From Butyrivibrio sp. UBA3740 (GTDB lineage: Bacteria > Bacillota > Clostridia > Lachnospirales > Lachnospiraceae), in the NCBI GenBank assembly GCA_002372465.1, contig DFGW01000075.1, forward strand, positions 1-10,046: a stretch of DNA of 10,046 nt, given 5' to 3'. The notes below the pieces were generated by a model that did not search any database, was not told the origin of the DNA, and was given only the letters and a program-made list of their open reading frames with translations. This document shows positions 1 to 8,700 of the stretch, in pieces. Both the position numbers and the translations under genes were made by a program. The stretch's first letter is position 1. Every line of letters starts with the position of its first letter.

Positions 1-309
1 TACATGAAGGCTGCTATGATGTATGGTCTTGCAGGATTCATGCTGGGTGCTAAGGCCGGTGGTGCATCTGTTAACTTAGGTCTTGGCTACGAGATGGAAG
101 CTATCGCTGCCTGCACAATCGGTGGTGTATCAGTAACAGGTGGTCGTGGTAAGGTTTCATCCGCTATCATCGGTGTTGCCGTATTCGAGCTTCTGAAAGC
201 AGCTCTTCAGTATCTTGGTGTTGACGCTAACGCACAGTACATTTTCATCGGACTGGTTATCTTCGTTGCGATTTCCCTGGATATCCGTAAGTACGTAGCT
301 AAGAAATAA
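1..309 (+). CDS. mglC: C-terminal part of MglC/RbsC-type sugar ABC transporter permease (5' truncated by window edge)
   Basis: The reading frame is open from base 1 and ends at TAA 307-309, leaving the last 102 residues of a polytopic inner-membrane protein. The conserved block with EMEAIAACTIGGVSVTGG, followed by G-R-G-K-V and a hydrophobic helix (FELLKAALQYLGV), is characteristic of MglC and related BPD_transp_2 permeases. The ending YIFIGLVIFVAISLDIRKY plus basic KK matches the normal MglC C-terminus, so the protein is complete at this end. The family imports galactose/methyl-galactosides or similar monosaccharides together with an MglA ATPase and an MglB binding protein, which would lie to the left of the window. 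The gene is followed directly by an intrinsic terminator, so it is probably the last gene of its operon and not co-transcribed with the glycosidase block. The exact sugar (galactose, glucose or ribose) is not provable from this fragment. Confidence 0.88.
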   Translation, partial: YMKAAMMYGLAGFMLGAKAGGASVNLGLGYEMEAIAACTIGGVSVTGGRGKVSSAIIGVAVFELLKAALQYLGVDANAQYIFIGLVIFVAISLDIRKYVAKK

Positions 310-333
310 TAATAAAAAATTAATACCTTTTTG

Positions 334-364
334 AAGGGACATGGCTTTGCTATGTCCCTTTTTT
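334..364 (+). terminator. Rho-independent terminator of the sugar permease operon
   Basis: AAGGGACAT (334-342) and ATGTCCCTT (352-360) are perfect reverse complements. The 9-nt loop region GGCTTTGCT can extend the stem by three more pairs (one G-T wobble), leaving a TTT loop. The 3' arm runs straight into six T residues (359-364). It lies 24 nt after the permease stop codon. It separates the transporter transcript from the beta-glucosidase gene 54 nt further on. Confidence 0.93.
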
Positions 365-418
365 AGTGTAAGATTTGATAGAACAAATTGTGTATTTGAT
401 TTTTGGAGGTAAATATAT

Positions 419-2866
419 ATGCAGAAATGGGCCAGGCTTAATTACCAACCCGGACTCTCTCTCTACGGTGGAGCCAGAGTTACAGGCAGTAAGGAACACA
501 TTGAGGTTTCAGGAAAGGCTGCCAGGGAGGGAATAGTACTTTTAAAGAATGATGGAGTACTTCCCCTTAAGAGTGACAAGAAGCTGGTGCTTCTGGGAAA
601 AGCGTCCGTTGAGTACGTCAAGGGAGGCGGCGGATCAGGAGATGTGTACTGTGAGTACATCCATTCCCTGTACGACGGTCTTAAGGCCCGTGGCGTCAGC
701 GTTTTTGAGAAACTGACTGACTTTTATAAGGAAGATGTCAAGAAGCAGCATGATATGGGCAGAGTTCCCGGAATGACCGCGGAGCCTGTTCTTTCTGATG
801 ATATGGTAAAGGAAGCAGCTGACTTTTCAGACACAGCTCTTTTCGTGATAAACAGATTCTCCGGCGAGGGCTGGGATCGCAGCGATATCGAGACCAACTG
901 GGAGTTCAATCCATGGCCTCAGTCTAAGAGCATGCCTGAGCTGTCAAAAGAGATATTCCCCGAGGGAGACTACTACCTGACTCCTAATGAGAAGAAGCTC
1001 TTAGACACAGCAGTAGAGAACTTTGATAAGGTAATTGTCATGCTCAATATTGGTGGAATCGTGGACTGCAGCTTTATCAGGGACAACGATAAGGTGAATG
1101 CTGCTGTCTACATGTGCCAGGGCGGTATGGAAGGCGGAGATGCGGCAGCAGACGTACTTCTTGGAAACGTAAATCCTTCCGGAAGGCTGGCTGATACCTT
1201 TGCAGCAAGACTTGAGGACTATCCTTCAACAGAAGGCTACCATGAGTCCTTTGACTACGTTGAGTACAACGAGGACATCTACGTAGGTTACAGATATTTT
1301 GAGACCATTCCCGGTGCTAAGGACAAGGTGATCTATCCCTTCGGATTTGGCCTTTCCTATACCAGGTTTGATATAGAGGTTCTCGAGGGAAAAGAGATTG
1401 CGGACATCCACGGCGGTGATGTCGATCCTACAGGTACCTGTGGCGGCTTTGAGTTCAAGGTTAAAGTCACAAATACAGGATCAGTAGCAGGAAAAGAAGT
1501 AGTTCAGCTCTACTACAAGGCTCCGGACGGAAAGCTTGGAAAGCCTGCAAGAGAGCTTGGAGATTTTGAAAAGACTAAGGAGCTTAGGGCAGGAGAGAGC
1601 CAGGAGCTTACTCTTAAGGTTTCCAAGTATGCCATCAGCTCTTTTGACGACTTTGGTAAGGTTGCAGATGCCTGCTATGTTCTCGAGGCAGGGGACTATG
1701 AGTTCTATATCGGCGAGAACGTAAGGGATTCGGTAAAGGCAGACTTTGTCTGGAAGAACCCTGAAGATGTTACGGTTTTAAAGCTCTCACACAAGGTTAC
1801 TCCTGTTGACCTTAAGAAGAGAATGCTCTCAGACGGCAGCTACGAGGATGTGCCAAAGGGCGAGCACAGAGATATCAACGAGTGTGCATTTGAGAAGATG
1901 GAGCCCGGAACTGAGGAGGCACTTACACCTGTGATCCGTCCCGAGAAGGGTCACTACTTACCTTATCCTATCAAGGAAGGCGCCATCCCGTTTATCGATG
2001 TTGCAGAAGGAAAGTCCACATTAAAAGAGTTTATGGCTCAGCTGTCAGATGATGACCTGATCCACCTGGTGGGCGGACAGCCTAACACAGGTGTCGGTAA
2101 CGTGTTTGGAATGGGTAACATGCCTGAGTATGGAATTCCTAACGCTCAGACAGCTGACGGTCCTGCCGGAGTAAGGCTTCAGCCCGAGACCGGAGTTCTT
2201 ACAACTGCTTTTCCATGCTCCACACTTATCGCCTGCACCTGGAATAAGGAGATAGCCGAGGCTATCGGTTTTGCCGGCGGCGAGGAGCTTAAGGAGAACA
2301 ACCTGTGCGTATGGCTTACACCTGCCATCAACATCCACAGAAATCCTATGTGCGGACGTAACTTTGAGTACTACTCAGAGGATCCCTACCTTACAGGACG
2401 TATGGCAGCTGCCATGGTAAGAGGAATCCAGAAGAACAAAGTTGGCGCCAGCGTTAAGCATTTTGCCTGCAACAACAAGGAGACAAACAGAAAGCACAGC
2501 GATTCAAGAGTATCAGAGAGAGCACTTCGTGAGATATACCTTAAGGCTTTTGAGATCATAGTTCATGAATCTGATCCATATACCATCATGTCCTCATACA
2601 ATGCCATCAACGGCAACAGAGCTTCCGAATGCAGAGACCTTCTCAAGGGAATTCTCCGCGATGAGTGGGGCTATAAGGGCATGGTCACATCAGACTGGTG
2701 GACCAGAGGCGAGCACTACAAGGAAGTAAAGGCAGGCAATGACCTTAAGATGGCCTGTGGCTTCCCGGACAGGCTGCGTAAGGCCATGGATATGGGCCTT
2801 ATTGACAGGGCAGATCTGGAATTCTGCGCTGAGCATATCTTAAATACGATTTTAAAATTTGACTAA
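419..2866 (+). CDS. GH3 beta-glucosidase with permuted domain order (C-domain before TIM barrel)
   Basis: This 815-aa enzyme predictably hydrolyses beta-linked glucose from non-reducing ends with retention. The start is fixed by GGAGG at 405-409, 9 nt upstream of ATG. Domains are circularly permuted relative to classical GH3. The alpha/beta sandwich comes first (about residues 34-315, opening with REGIVLLKNDGVLPL and containing the KGGGGSG turn at 68-74 and SGEGWDR at 148-154). A fibronectin-III-like domain follows (about 342-435), then a linker. The TIM barrel is last (about 535-800), with ADGPAGVR (579 on), GRNFEYYSEDP (646-656), VKHF (679-682) and VTSDWW (756-761). By family analogy D759 is the nucleophile and E150 the likely acid/base. 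Such an arrangement is known from Butyrivibrio fibrisolvens BglA and Ruminococcus albus. No signal peptide is visible, so it is cytoplasmic. It sits 14 nt before a GH94 phosphorylase and is probably co-transcribed with it. Beta-xylosidase or other GH3 activities cannot be excluded. Confidence 0.93.
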   Translation: MQKWARLNYQPGLSLYGGARVTGSKEHIEVSGKAAREGIVLLKNDGVLPLKSDKKLVLLGKASVEYVKGGGGSGDVYCEYIHSLYDGLKARGVSVFEKLTDFYKEDVKKQHDMGRVPGMTAEPVLSDDMVKEAADFSDTALFVINRFSGEGWDRSDIETNWEFNPWPQSKSMPELSKEIFPEGDYYLTPNEKKLLDTAVENFDKVIVMLNIGGIVDCSFIRDNDKVNAAVYMCQGGMEGGDAAADVLLGNVNPSGRLADTFAARLEDYPSTEGYHESFDYVEYNEDIYVGYRYFETIPGAKDKVIYPFGFGLSYTRFDIEVLEGKEIADIHGGDVDPTGTCGGFEFKVKVTNTGSVAGKEVVQLYYKAPDGKLGKPARELGDFEKTKELRAGESQELTLKVSKYAISSFDDFGKVADACYVLEAGDYEFYIGENVRDSVKADFVWKNPEDVTVLKLSHKVTPVDLKKRMLSDGSYEDVPKGEHRDINECAFEKMEPGTEEALTPVIRPEKGHYLPYPIKEGAIPFIDVAEGKSTLKEFMAQLSDDDLIHLVGGQPNTGVGNVFGMGNMPEYGIPNAQTADGPAGVRLQPETGVLTTAFPCSTLIACTWNKEIAEAIGFAGGEELKENNLCVWLTPAINIHRNPMCGRNFEYYSEDPYLTGRMAAAMVRGIQKNKVGASVKHFACNNKETNRKHSDSRVSERALREIYLKAFEIIVHESDPYTIMSSYNAINGNRASECRDLLKGILRDEWGYKGMVTSDWWTRGEHYKEVKAGNDLKMACGFPDRLRKAMDMGLIDRADLEFCAEHILNTILKFD

Positions 2867-2880
2867 GGGATGGATGACAA
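2867..2880 (+). promoter_or_regulatory. Ribosome binding site in the GH3-GH94 junction
   Basis: Only 14 nt separate the GH3 stop codon (2864-2866) from the GH94 start. AAGGGA (2865-2870), overlapping the stop codon, is the best Shine-Dalgarno and lies 10 nt before the ATG at 2881. The tight spacing and absence of any hairpin argue for one transcript and probable translational coupling. Confidence 0.6.
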
Positions 2881-5649
2881 ATGAGCGGATACAAGTTTAC
2901 AGATGACCACGGATCTTTTTCTATGGAGAATCCACAGCATACCAGTGGTCTTTACCTTCCTGTTGCAGGAAATACGGGGCTTAGGAGCGCAGTAGCTCCG
3001 GATTTTGGCGGAGATGCCAAGCTGGATCAGAACCACTTTCTGATTGCCCCTAAGAGTATTTCAAATCTCCACACTGACAGGGATACAAGGAATTTCTTCT
3101 GCGTATTTGACGAGGAAGTCTGGTCAGCCTGCGGAGCATCAGCTCTCCAGGAGGCTCAGAGGTTTACAGACAGCGAGGATAAGGTAGAGCTTAAGGCAGG
3201 CCGTATGTGGCAGAGCGTTACAAGGAAGCACGGAAAGGGCAAGATCACAGCAGAGGTTACTATTTTCTCACTCCTTGATGTGGCCTGCGAGATCATGAGC
3301 GTTACTCTGAAAAATGAGGGAGATATCGAGATTTCTTTTACCCCTGTGGCAGCAATACCTGTATATGGCAGAAGTGCTGACAACTTAAGGGATCACAGAC
3401 ATGTGACTTCACTCCTTCACAGGGCTTATGCCTGCGACAGAGGCGTGGTTGTAAGACCTACACTTTCCTTTGACGAAAGAGGCCACCAAATCAACGACAC
3501 AGCATACTTTGTGCTGGGATCAGACATGGCAGGGAGCTGTCCTGAAGCTGTTATCGCAGATGCAGATCTTTTCATAGGAGAGGGCGGAACCTTCACAAGG
3601 CCCGGGAGCCTCATTAAAGGTCACAGCGGCGTAAAGGCATGGCAGAAGGCACCCTTTGAGACCAATGGAAAAGAGATGATAGGTGCGCTTAAGTTTGCCG
3701 GCGTGACCTTGAAAGCCGGTGAGAGCGTATCCTACCAGATTGCCATCGGTGCACTTACTGTAGATAAAGAAGCTCCATTTGGCGCAAGATACATGAAGGA
3801 GCTTGACAGCGCAGATGTTAAAAGAGCTTTAGGAGTGATCACCTCCGCTGACAAGACCTGTGCGGAGCTTAAAGAGGTTAAGGACTACTGGAACAACCTC
3901 ACCAATATACATGTAAAGACAGGCGATAAGGCCTTTGATGGCTTCATGGAGTGGATCGCATTCCAGCCCCAGCTTCGCCGTATCTATGGATGCTCCTTCC
4001 TTCCACACCATGACTACGGCCGCGGAGGAAGAGGCTGGAGAGATCTGTGGCAGGACTGCCTGGCTCTCCTGCTTACCGATCCTGACGGAGTAAGGAAGAT
4101 GATCCTTGATAACTTCAGAGGCGTAAGACTTGATGGAACCAACGCCACAATCATCGGCGACAAGCCCGGTGAATTCAAGGCTGACAGAAATGGCATCCCA
4201 AGAGTGTGGATGGATCACGGCTTCTGGCCATTCCTTACACTTAAGCTCTACATGGATCAGACAGGAGATCTGGAGATTCTTTCCGAGAAGGCTGAATATT
4301 TCAAGGATGCTCTTGCCTGCAGGGCAGAAAAGAGAGATGCGAAGTATCAGGAGAGTGACGGAGTTGTTCAAAAGGATGATTCAGGCGCAGAGTACCGGGG
4401 AAGTGTTCTTGAACACCTTCTTATTGAGAACCTGACAGCCTTTTATGATGTGGGAGATAACGGACAGATCAGGCTTCGCGGAGCTGACTGGAACGATGCC
4501 CTTGATATGGCAACACACAAGGGAGAGAGCGTTGCCTTCACCTGTGGCTATGCAGGAAATCTTAAGGACATTGCAGACTACTTAAGGAAGTTTGCTGCAA
4601 AGGCAGGAGTGAGCACCTGCCAGCTTGCAGCTGAGATTGAGAAGCTCATCTTTACTGAGGATAAGGCACTTCTTGACAATCCTGAAAGTCGCCGCGGACT
4701 TTTAATGGAATACATGGAGGGAGTAACGCACTCCATCAGCGGAAAAAGGAAAGCGTACAGCATCGAGGATATCGCTGCCTCTCTGGAGAATAAGTCCCGT
4801 TTCCTTATGGACAAGATAAGGGAAAAAGAGTGGGTAACCGATTCTGAAGGATATGGCTGGTACAACGGATACTATGATGATAACGGAAACAGAGTTGAGG
4901 GAGAGTTTGATACAGAAGACGGCAAGAATGTCAGGATGATGCTGACAGGCCAGGTGTTCTCTGTTATGTCAGGAACTGCCAAAGAAGAGGCAGTTAAAGA
5001 GATAATCAGAAGTGCTGACAAGCACCTCTATGTTAAGGAGATTGGCGGATACCGTCTCAACACAGATTTCAAGGCTCTTCGCACAGACCTTGGAAGAATG
5101 TTCGGTTTCTCCTACGGCGACAAGGAGAACGGCGCTGTGTTCTCACACATGGCTGTTATGTTCGGAAATGCGCTGTTTAAGAGAGGCTTTGCAAAGGAAG
5201 GCTTTAAGGCACTTGCTTCACTCTATGATGCTGCCATGAACTTTGATGTCAGCAGGATCTATCCCGGTGTTCCTGAGTACTTCAATGGAGAAGGAAGAGG
5301 ACTTTATAACTACCTTACCGGAGCAGCCAGCTGGTATCTGATGACCGTCGTTACCGAGAACTTCGGTGTCCGTGGAAATGCCGGAGATCTGTGCATTGAG
5401 CCTAAGGTTCTTTTGCAGCAGTTTGATGGTAACAAAGAGGCAGCCATTCTTCTTCCCTTCAGGGGAAAGAACTTTGAGGTGGTATTTAAGAACGAAGCCG
5501 GTAAGGAATTTGGCGACTACGAGATAGGCAAAGTTTCCCTTGACGGAGAGGCTTTGACAGACTTTACAAAGAGCGCTGCAACAATTCCTGCAACAAAGAT
5601 TGATGCGCTTGCAGGCTCAGACCACAGGATTGAAGTGCATCTTCAGTAA
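2881..5649 (+). CDS. GH94 family inverting glycoside phosphorylase (cellobiose/laminaribiose phosphorylase-like)
   Basis: This 922-aa cytoplasmic enzyme of GH94 should cleave a beta-glucosyl disaccharide or oligosaccharide with inorganic phosphate to give alpha-glucose-1-phosphate. The N-terminal half is the beta-sandwich region (FGRSADNLRDHRHVTSLLHR-type and RPTLSFDERGHQ stretches). An (alpha/alpha)6 barrel starts near residue 330. RGADWNDALD contains the catalytic-acid motif; by family comparison D539 of W-N-D is the likely general acid. ENGAVFSH (H756) and TGAASW (T813-W818) are in the places where the family binds phosphate. There is no signal peptide. At 922 aa it is longer than typical cellobiose phosphorylases (about 800-820) and shorter than cellodextrin phosphorylases (about 980-1,000). 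From memory it resembles the laminaribiose phosphorylase subgroup in size and N-terminal style, but the linkage preference is an inference. It follows the GH3 gene at 14 nt and precedes a second phosphorylase. Confidence 0.9.
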   Translation: MSGYKFTDDHGSFSMENPQHTSGLYLPVAGNTGLRSAVAPDFGGDAKLDQNHFLIAPKSISNLHTDRDTRNFFCVFDEEVWSACGASALQEAQRFTDSEDKVELKAGRMWQSVTRKHGKGKITAEVTIFSLLDVACEIMSVTLKNEGDIEISFTPVAAIPVYGRSADNLRDHRHVTSLLHRAYACDRGVVVRPTLSFDERGHQINDTAYFVLGSDMAGSCPEAVIADADLFIGEGGTFTRPGSLIKGHSGVKAWQKAPFETNGKEMIGALKFAGVTLKAGESVSYQIAIGALTVDKEAPFGARYMKELDSADVKRALGVITSADKTCAELKEVKDYWNNLTNIHVKTGDKAFDGFMEWIAFQPQLRRIYGCSFLPHHDYGRGGRGWRDLWQDCLALLLTDPDGVRKMILDNFRGVRLDGTNATIIGDKPGEFKADRNGIPRVWMDHGFWPFLTLKLYMDQTGDLEILSEKAEYFKDALACRAEKRDAKYQESDGVVQKDDSGAEYRGSVLEHLLIENLTAFYDVGDNGQIRLRGADWNDALDMATHKGESVAFTCGYAGNLKDIADYLRKFAAKAGVSTCQLAAEIEKLIFTEDKALLDNPESRRGLLMEYMEGVTHSISGKRKAYSIEDIAASLENKSRFLMDKIREKEWVTDSEGYGWYNGYYDDNGNRVEGEFDTEDGKNVRMMLTGQVFSVMSGTAKEEAVKEIIRSADKHLYVKEIGGYRLNTDFKALRTDLGRMFGFSYGDKENGAVFSHMAVMFGNALFKRGFAKEGFKALASLYDAAMNFDVSRIYPGVPEYFNGEGRGLYNYLTGAASWYLMTVVTENFGVRGNAGDLCIEPKVLLQQFDGNKEAAILLPFRGKNFEVVFKNEAGKEFGDYEIGKVSLDGEALTDFTKSAATIPATKIDALAGSDHRIEVHLQ

Positions 5650-5686
5650 AAAAAGCACACCATCATGTTAAAAAAAGGTTCTTGAA

Positions 5687-5716
5687 TTATCAGGAAACTT
5701 GGCTTAGCATTATAAA
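5687..5716 (+). promoter_or_regulatory. Possible internal promoter ahead of the giant phosphorylase gene
   Basis: In the 115-nt gap between the two phosphorylase genes, TATAAA (5711-5716, 5/6 to consensus) is preceded at 18 nt by TTATCA (5687-5692, 4/6). A start near 5723 would give a leader of about 40 nt. The -35 match is weak, and the gap is AT-rich, so chance matches are likely. A competing -35/-10 pair is TTGAAT 5682-5687 with TAGCAT 5705-5710 at 17 nt. Confidence 0.35.
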
Positions 5717-5730
5717 AGTTGTTTTTGAAT

Positions 5731-5742
5731 AAAAACGTTTTT
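5731..5742. promoter_or_regulatory. CG-centred perfect palindrome, possible LacI-family operator
   Basis: AAAAACGTTTTT is a perfect 12-bp palindrome centred on CpG. Many LacI-family sugar regulators bind sites of this AAACGTTT form. It lies just downstream of the candidate -10 (5711-5716), where a repressor could block transcription, and 22 nt before the phosphorylase start codon. It matches the CcpA cre consensus poorly at the flanks. The left arm AAAAAC is also the complement of GTTTTT at 5721-5726, so the RNA could instead form a short AT-rich hairpin (5721-5736). No second copy was seen upstream of the GH3 gene. Confidence 0.35.
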
Positions 5743-5764
5743 GTATTTGAGGAGCAAGGAATTT

Positions 5765-8700
5765 ATGAAGACTACAACAGTAAAGGATACCATCAAGGAT
5801 TATGGAAAGAAGACACCTTTTGCAAGTTTCCTTCCCGGAATCTCAGGGATAGAGGGAACTCCCATCTGGTGCTACTACGTCAACAGAGGACAGGCGGTTG
5901 TGAGCTTTGGTGTACAGGACAAGGACCACAGCATCATGGAGTTCTATCCTGCCCACACAGCTTATCAGAATGTAAGCCGCACAGGCTTCAGGACCTTCGT
6001 GAAGGTGGATGGAAAGTGCTACGAGCCATTTGGTAAGCCTATTGATGACAGCAATATGGAGATCCATATGAATGCTCTTTTCATTGAGGAGAGCAACAAA
6101 GAGCTTGGGCTTTCCACCAGGGTGAGCTACACCACCCTTCCCGGAGAAGAGCTTGGGGCCCTTATGAGAAAGGTTGTCATCACCAATGATTCTGACAGTG
6201 CAAGGGACCTTCAGGTTCTTGATGGAATGCCTGCACTTATCCCTTACGGCTGTGGCATAGATGTTATGAAGAACATGGTTCAGACCACCAAGGCCTATAT
6301 GCAGGTGGAGGACCATGAACAAAAGAGACCTTTCTTCAGGGTACGTTTTTCCATGGAGGACTCTGCGGTTGTTAAAAAGGTTCAGGGCGGAAACTTCGGA
6401 TTTGCCTTTGACGAAAAAGGAGAGAGCCTTCCTGTGATCGTTGATCCCGGAGTAGTATTTGGCTATGACCTTTCACTTTCAGAGGCTGTAGGTTTTGAGG
6501 AAGCTGATCTTGGAGATCTTCTTTCTACCAAGCAGAACACCTCAAACGAGTTCCCTTGCTGCTTCTTCGCGGCAAAGAAGACTCTTTCAAAGGGTGAGAG
6601 CATCACTGTTTATGAGCTCATCGGCCAGGTAAGGAACAAGGAGCTTTTCGATGCCTTCCTTGGAAGAAAGATAGATGGAGCCTTCTTTGATGAGAAATTT
6701 GATGAGGCTGAGAAACTCACTGATGAGCTTACAGACACTGTTGCCACAACAACTGCAGACGAAACCTTTGACGGCTACTGCAGATACAATTACATGGACA
6801 ATGTTCTCCGCGGAGGCACACCAATCGAGCTTCCGGGAAACCATACTTTCTATGTTTATTCCAGAAAGCACGGTGATCTGGAGAGAGACTACAACTACTT
6901 CTCCATGTCCCCTGAGTTCTACTCACAGGGCAATGGCAACTTCAGAGATGTTAACCAGAACAGGAGATGCGACAACTTCTTCAGCCCCATCGTTATGGAT
7001 GAGAACATCAAGAGGTTCTATTCACTGATCCAGCTTGATGGCTACAATCCGCTCAAGATCGAGCAGCTGAAGTTTACAGCTCCCGGGGACCTTGTTGACG
7101 GCCTTTCACTTAAGCAGCCATTTACTCCCGGCGAACTTGTGGCAGCTATCAAGGATGCCAAAAAGGGAGCATCAAGGCAGGAGTGCGACAAGCTCTTTTC
7201 AAAGGTTATGGAGAAGGCAAGCGATGTCATAAACGGAGATTTTGGTGAGGGCTACTGGTCAGATCACTGGGACTACAACTTAGATCTTATTGATGACTTC
7301 TTGGAGGTTTATCCCGACAGGGAGAAGCAGCTCCTTCTTGATACAATGGTTGGCAGCTTTGAGGCCAAGGAGAAGATCCTTCCCAGGGCTAAGAGATATG
7401 AGGAGACGGAAGGAGGCCTTCGCCAGTACAACTACCTCGTTACAAGGGAAAACGCAGCAAAGAGCGGATCACTGGAGCTTTCAGCAGATGGAAAAGAGAT
7501 ATCCATGACTCTTTTGTCCAAGCTCTTCCTTATGTCCGCTACCAAGTTCTCAGCTCTTGATGCTGAGGGCATGGGCGTTGAGATGGAAGGCGGAAAGCCG
7601 GGCTGGTATGACGCTCTGAACGGTATGCCCGGAATGTTCGGCTCATCTATGAACGAGAGCTATGAGCTTCTTAGGATGATCAGATATACAAGAGATTCCA
7701 TCAGAAAGTACAGTGCTGAGGTTGAGATTCCTGCAGAAACTGCAGACTTTGCAAGAAAGCTTGCAGAAATCGAGAAGACTTTTGTTTCTGATATGGATGC
7801 CTGGAACAAGAGAAATGATGTGAAAGAGGACTACAGGGATAAGGTCTATGCCAAGGTTTCAGGAGCTATGGAGAAGATCTCTGTCGATGAGGCTTACGGT
7901 ATTCTTGATCTTATGGCTAAGAGGCTTGAAGCCGGTGTATCAAAGGCCTTTGACCTTGGTAAGGGAATTGCACCTGCTTACTTCACCTACGAAGTACCTG
8001 AGTACGACAAGAAGGATGGAGGAATCTATCCAAAGACCTTCAAGGTTCAGAATATTCCTTACTTCCTTGAGGGACCTGTAAGGTTCTTCAAGCTGGAGAA
8101 TACTATAGAAGAGAAGAAAAAGATCTATGACAGAGTAAAGGCAAGCGACCTCTTCGACAAGAAGCTTAACATGTACAAGGTTAATGCTTCTTTGGAGAAG
8201 GCCAGCTTTGAGCTTGGAAGATGCAAGTCCTTCACTCCCGGATGGCTTGAGAATGAGTCCATCTGGCTCCACATGGAGTACAAGTATCTGCTTGAGCTTC
8301 TAAGGAGCGGACTTTACGCAGAGTTCTTTGAGGACTTCAGAAAGACTGCTATTCCATTCCTTGATAAGGAGACCTACGGCAGGAGCACACTGGAGAATTC
8401 ATCCTTCATTGCCAGCAGCATGAACCCCAATGACCAGATCCATGGCAAGGGCTTCGTTGCAAGACTTTCCGGTTCCACCATCGAGTTTATCAGCATGTGG
8501 AAGCTGATGTTCTTTGGCCGAAAGCTCTTTTCACTTGAGGATGGTAAGCTTTCATTTAAGCCACAGCCTGCAATCCCTGAGTATCTGATAAAGTCAGAGG
8601 GCGGAAGGAACTTTGTTAAGACCACAATGCTTGGCAAGGTTAAGCTCACCTACGAGTTTGACAAAAAGGCCAATTTCTTCCCCGGAGATTACACTGTTAA

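Noticed and set aside
2870..2884. Four-codon mini-frame (ATG GAT GAC AAA TGA) overlapping the GH94 start as ATGA
   Set aside because: It could be a coupling uORF, but its length and lack of suitable Shine-Dalgarno spacing make chance the simpler explanation.
3829..4371. 180-codon open frame on the minus strand inside the GH94 gene
   Set aside because: The translation is low-complexity and lacks any domain; it lies wholly opposite a strongly recognisable GH94 coding region and is a shadow of its codon bias. The shorter minus-strand frames opposite the GH3, GH94 and giant phosphorylase genes were rejected for the same reason.
5679..5696. Hairpin after GH94 as a transcription terminator
   Set aside because: Only 7 bp with one wobble pair and no T-run follows; it does not look like an intrinsic terminator.
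5721..5742. GTTTTT/AAAAAC hairpin followed by T-run as an intrinsic terminator
   Set aside because: The stem is 6 bp with a single G-C pair, too weak to terminate; the DNA palindrome reading is preferred.
5741..5764. TTG at 5741 as an earlier start for the giant phosphorylase
   Set aside because: It would put the GAGGAG Shine-Dalgarno inside the gene and add eight residues; ATG 5765 has proper spacing.
5719..6036. 105-codon + strand frame overlapping the start of the giant phosphorylase
   Set aside because: It is out of frame with the conserved phosphorylase N-terminus, has no ribosome binding site of its own, and its translation shows no recognisable motif.
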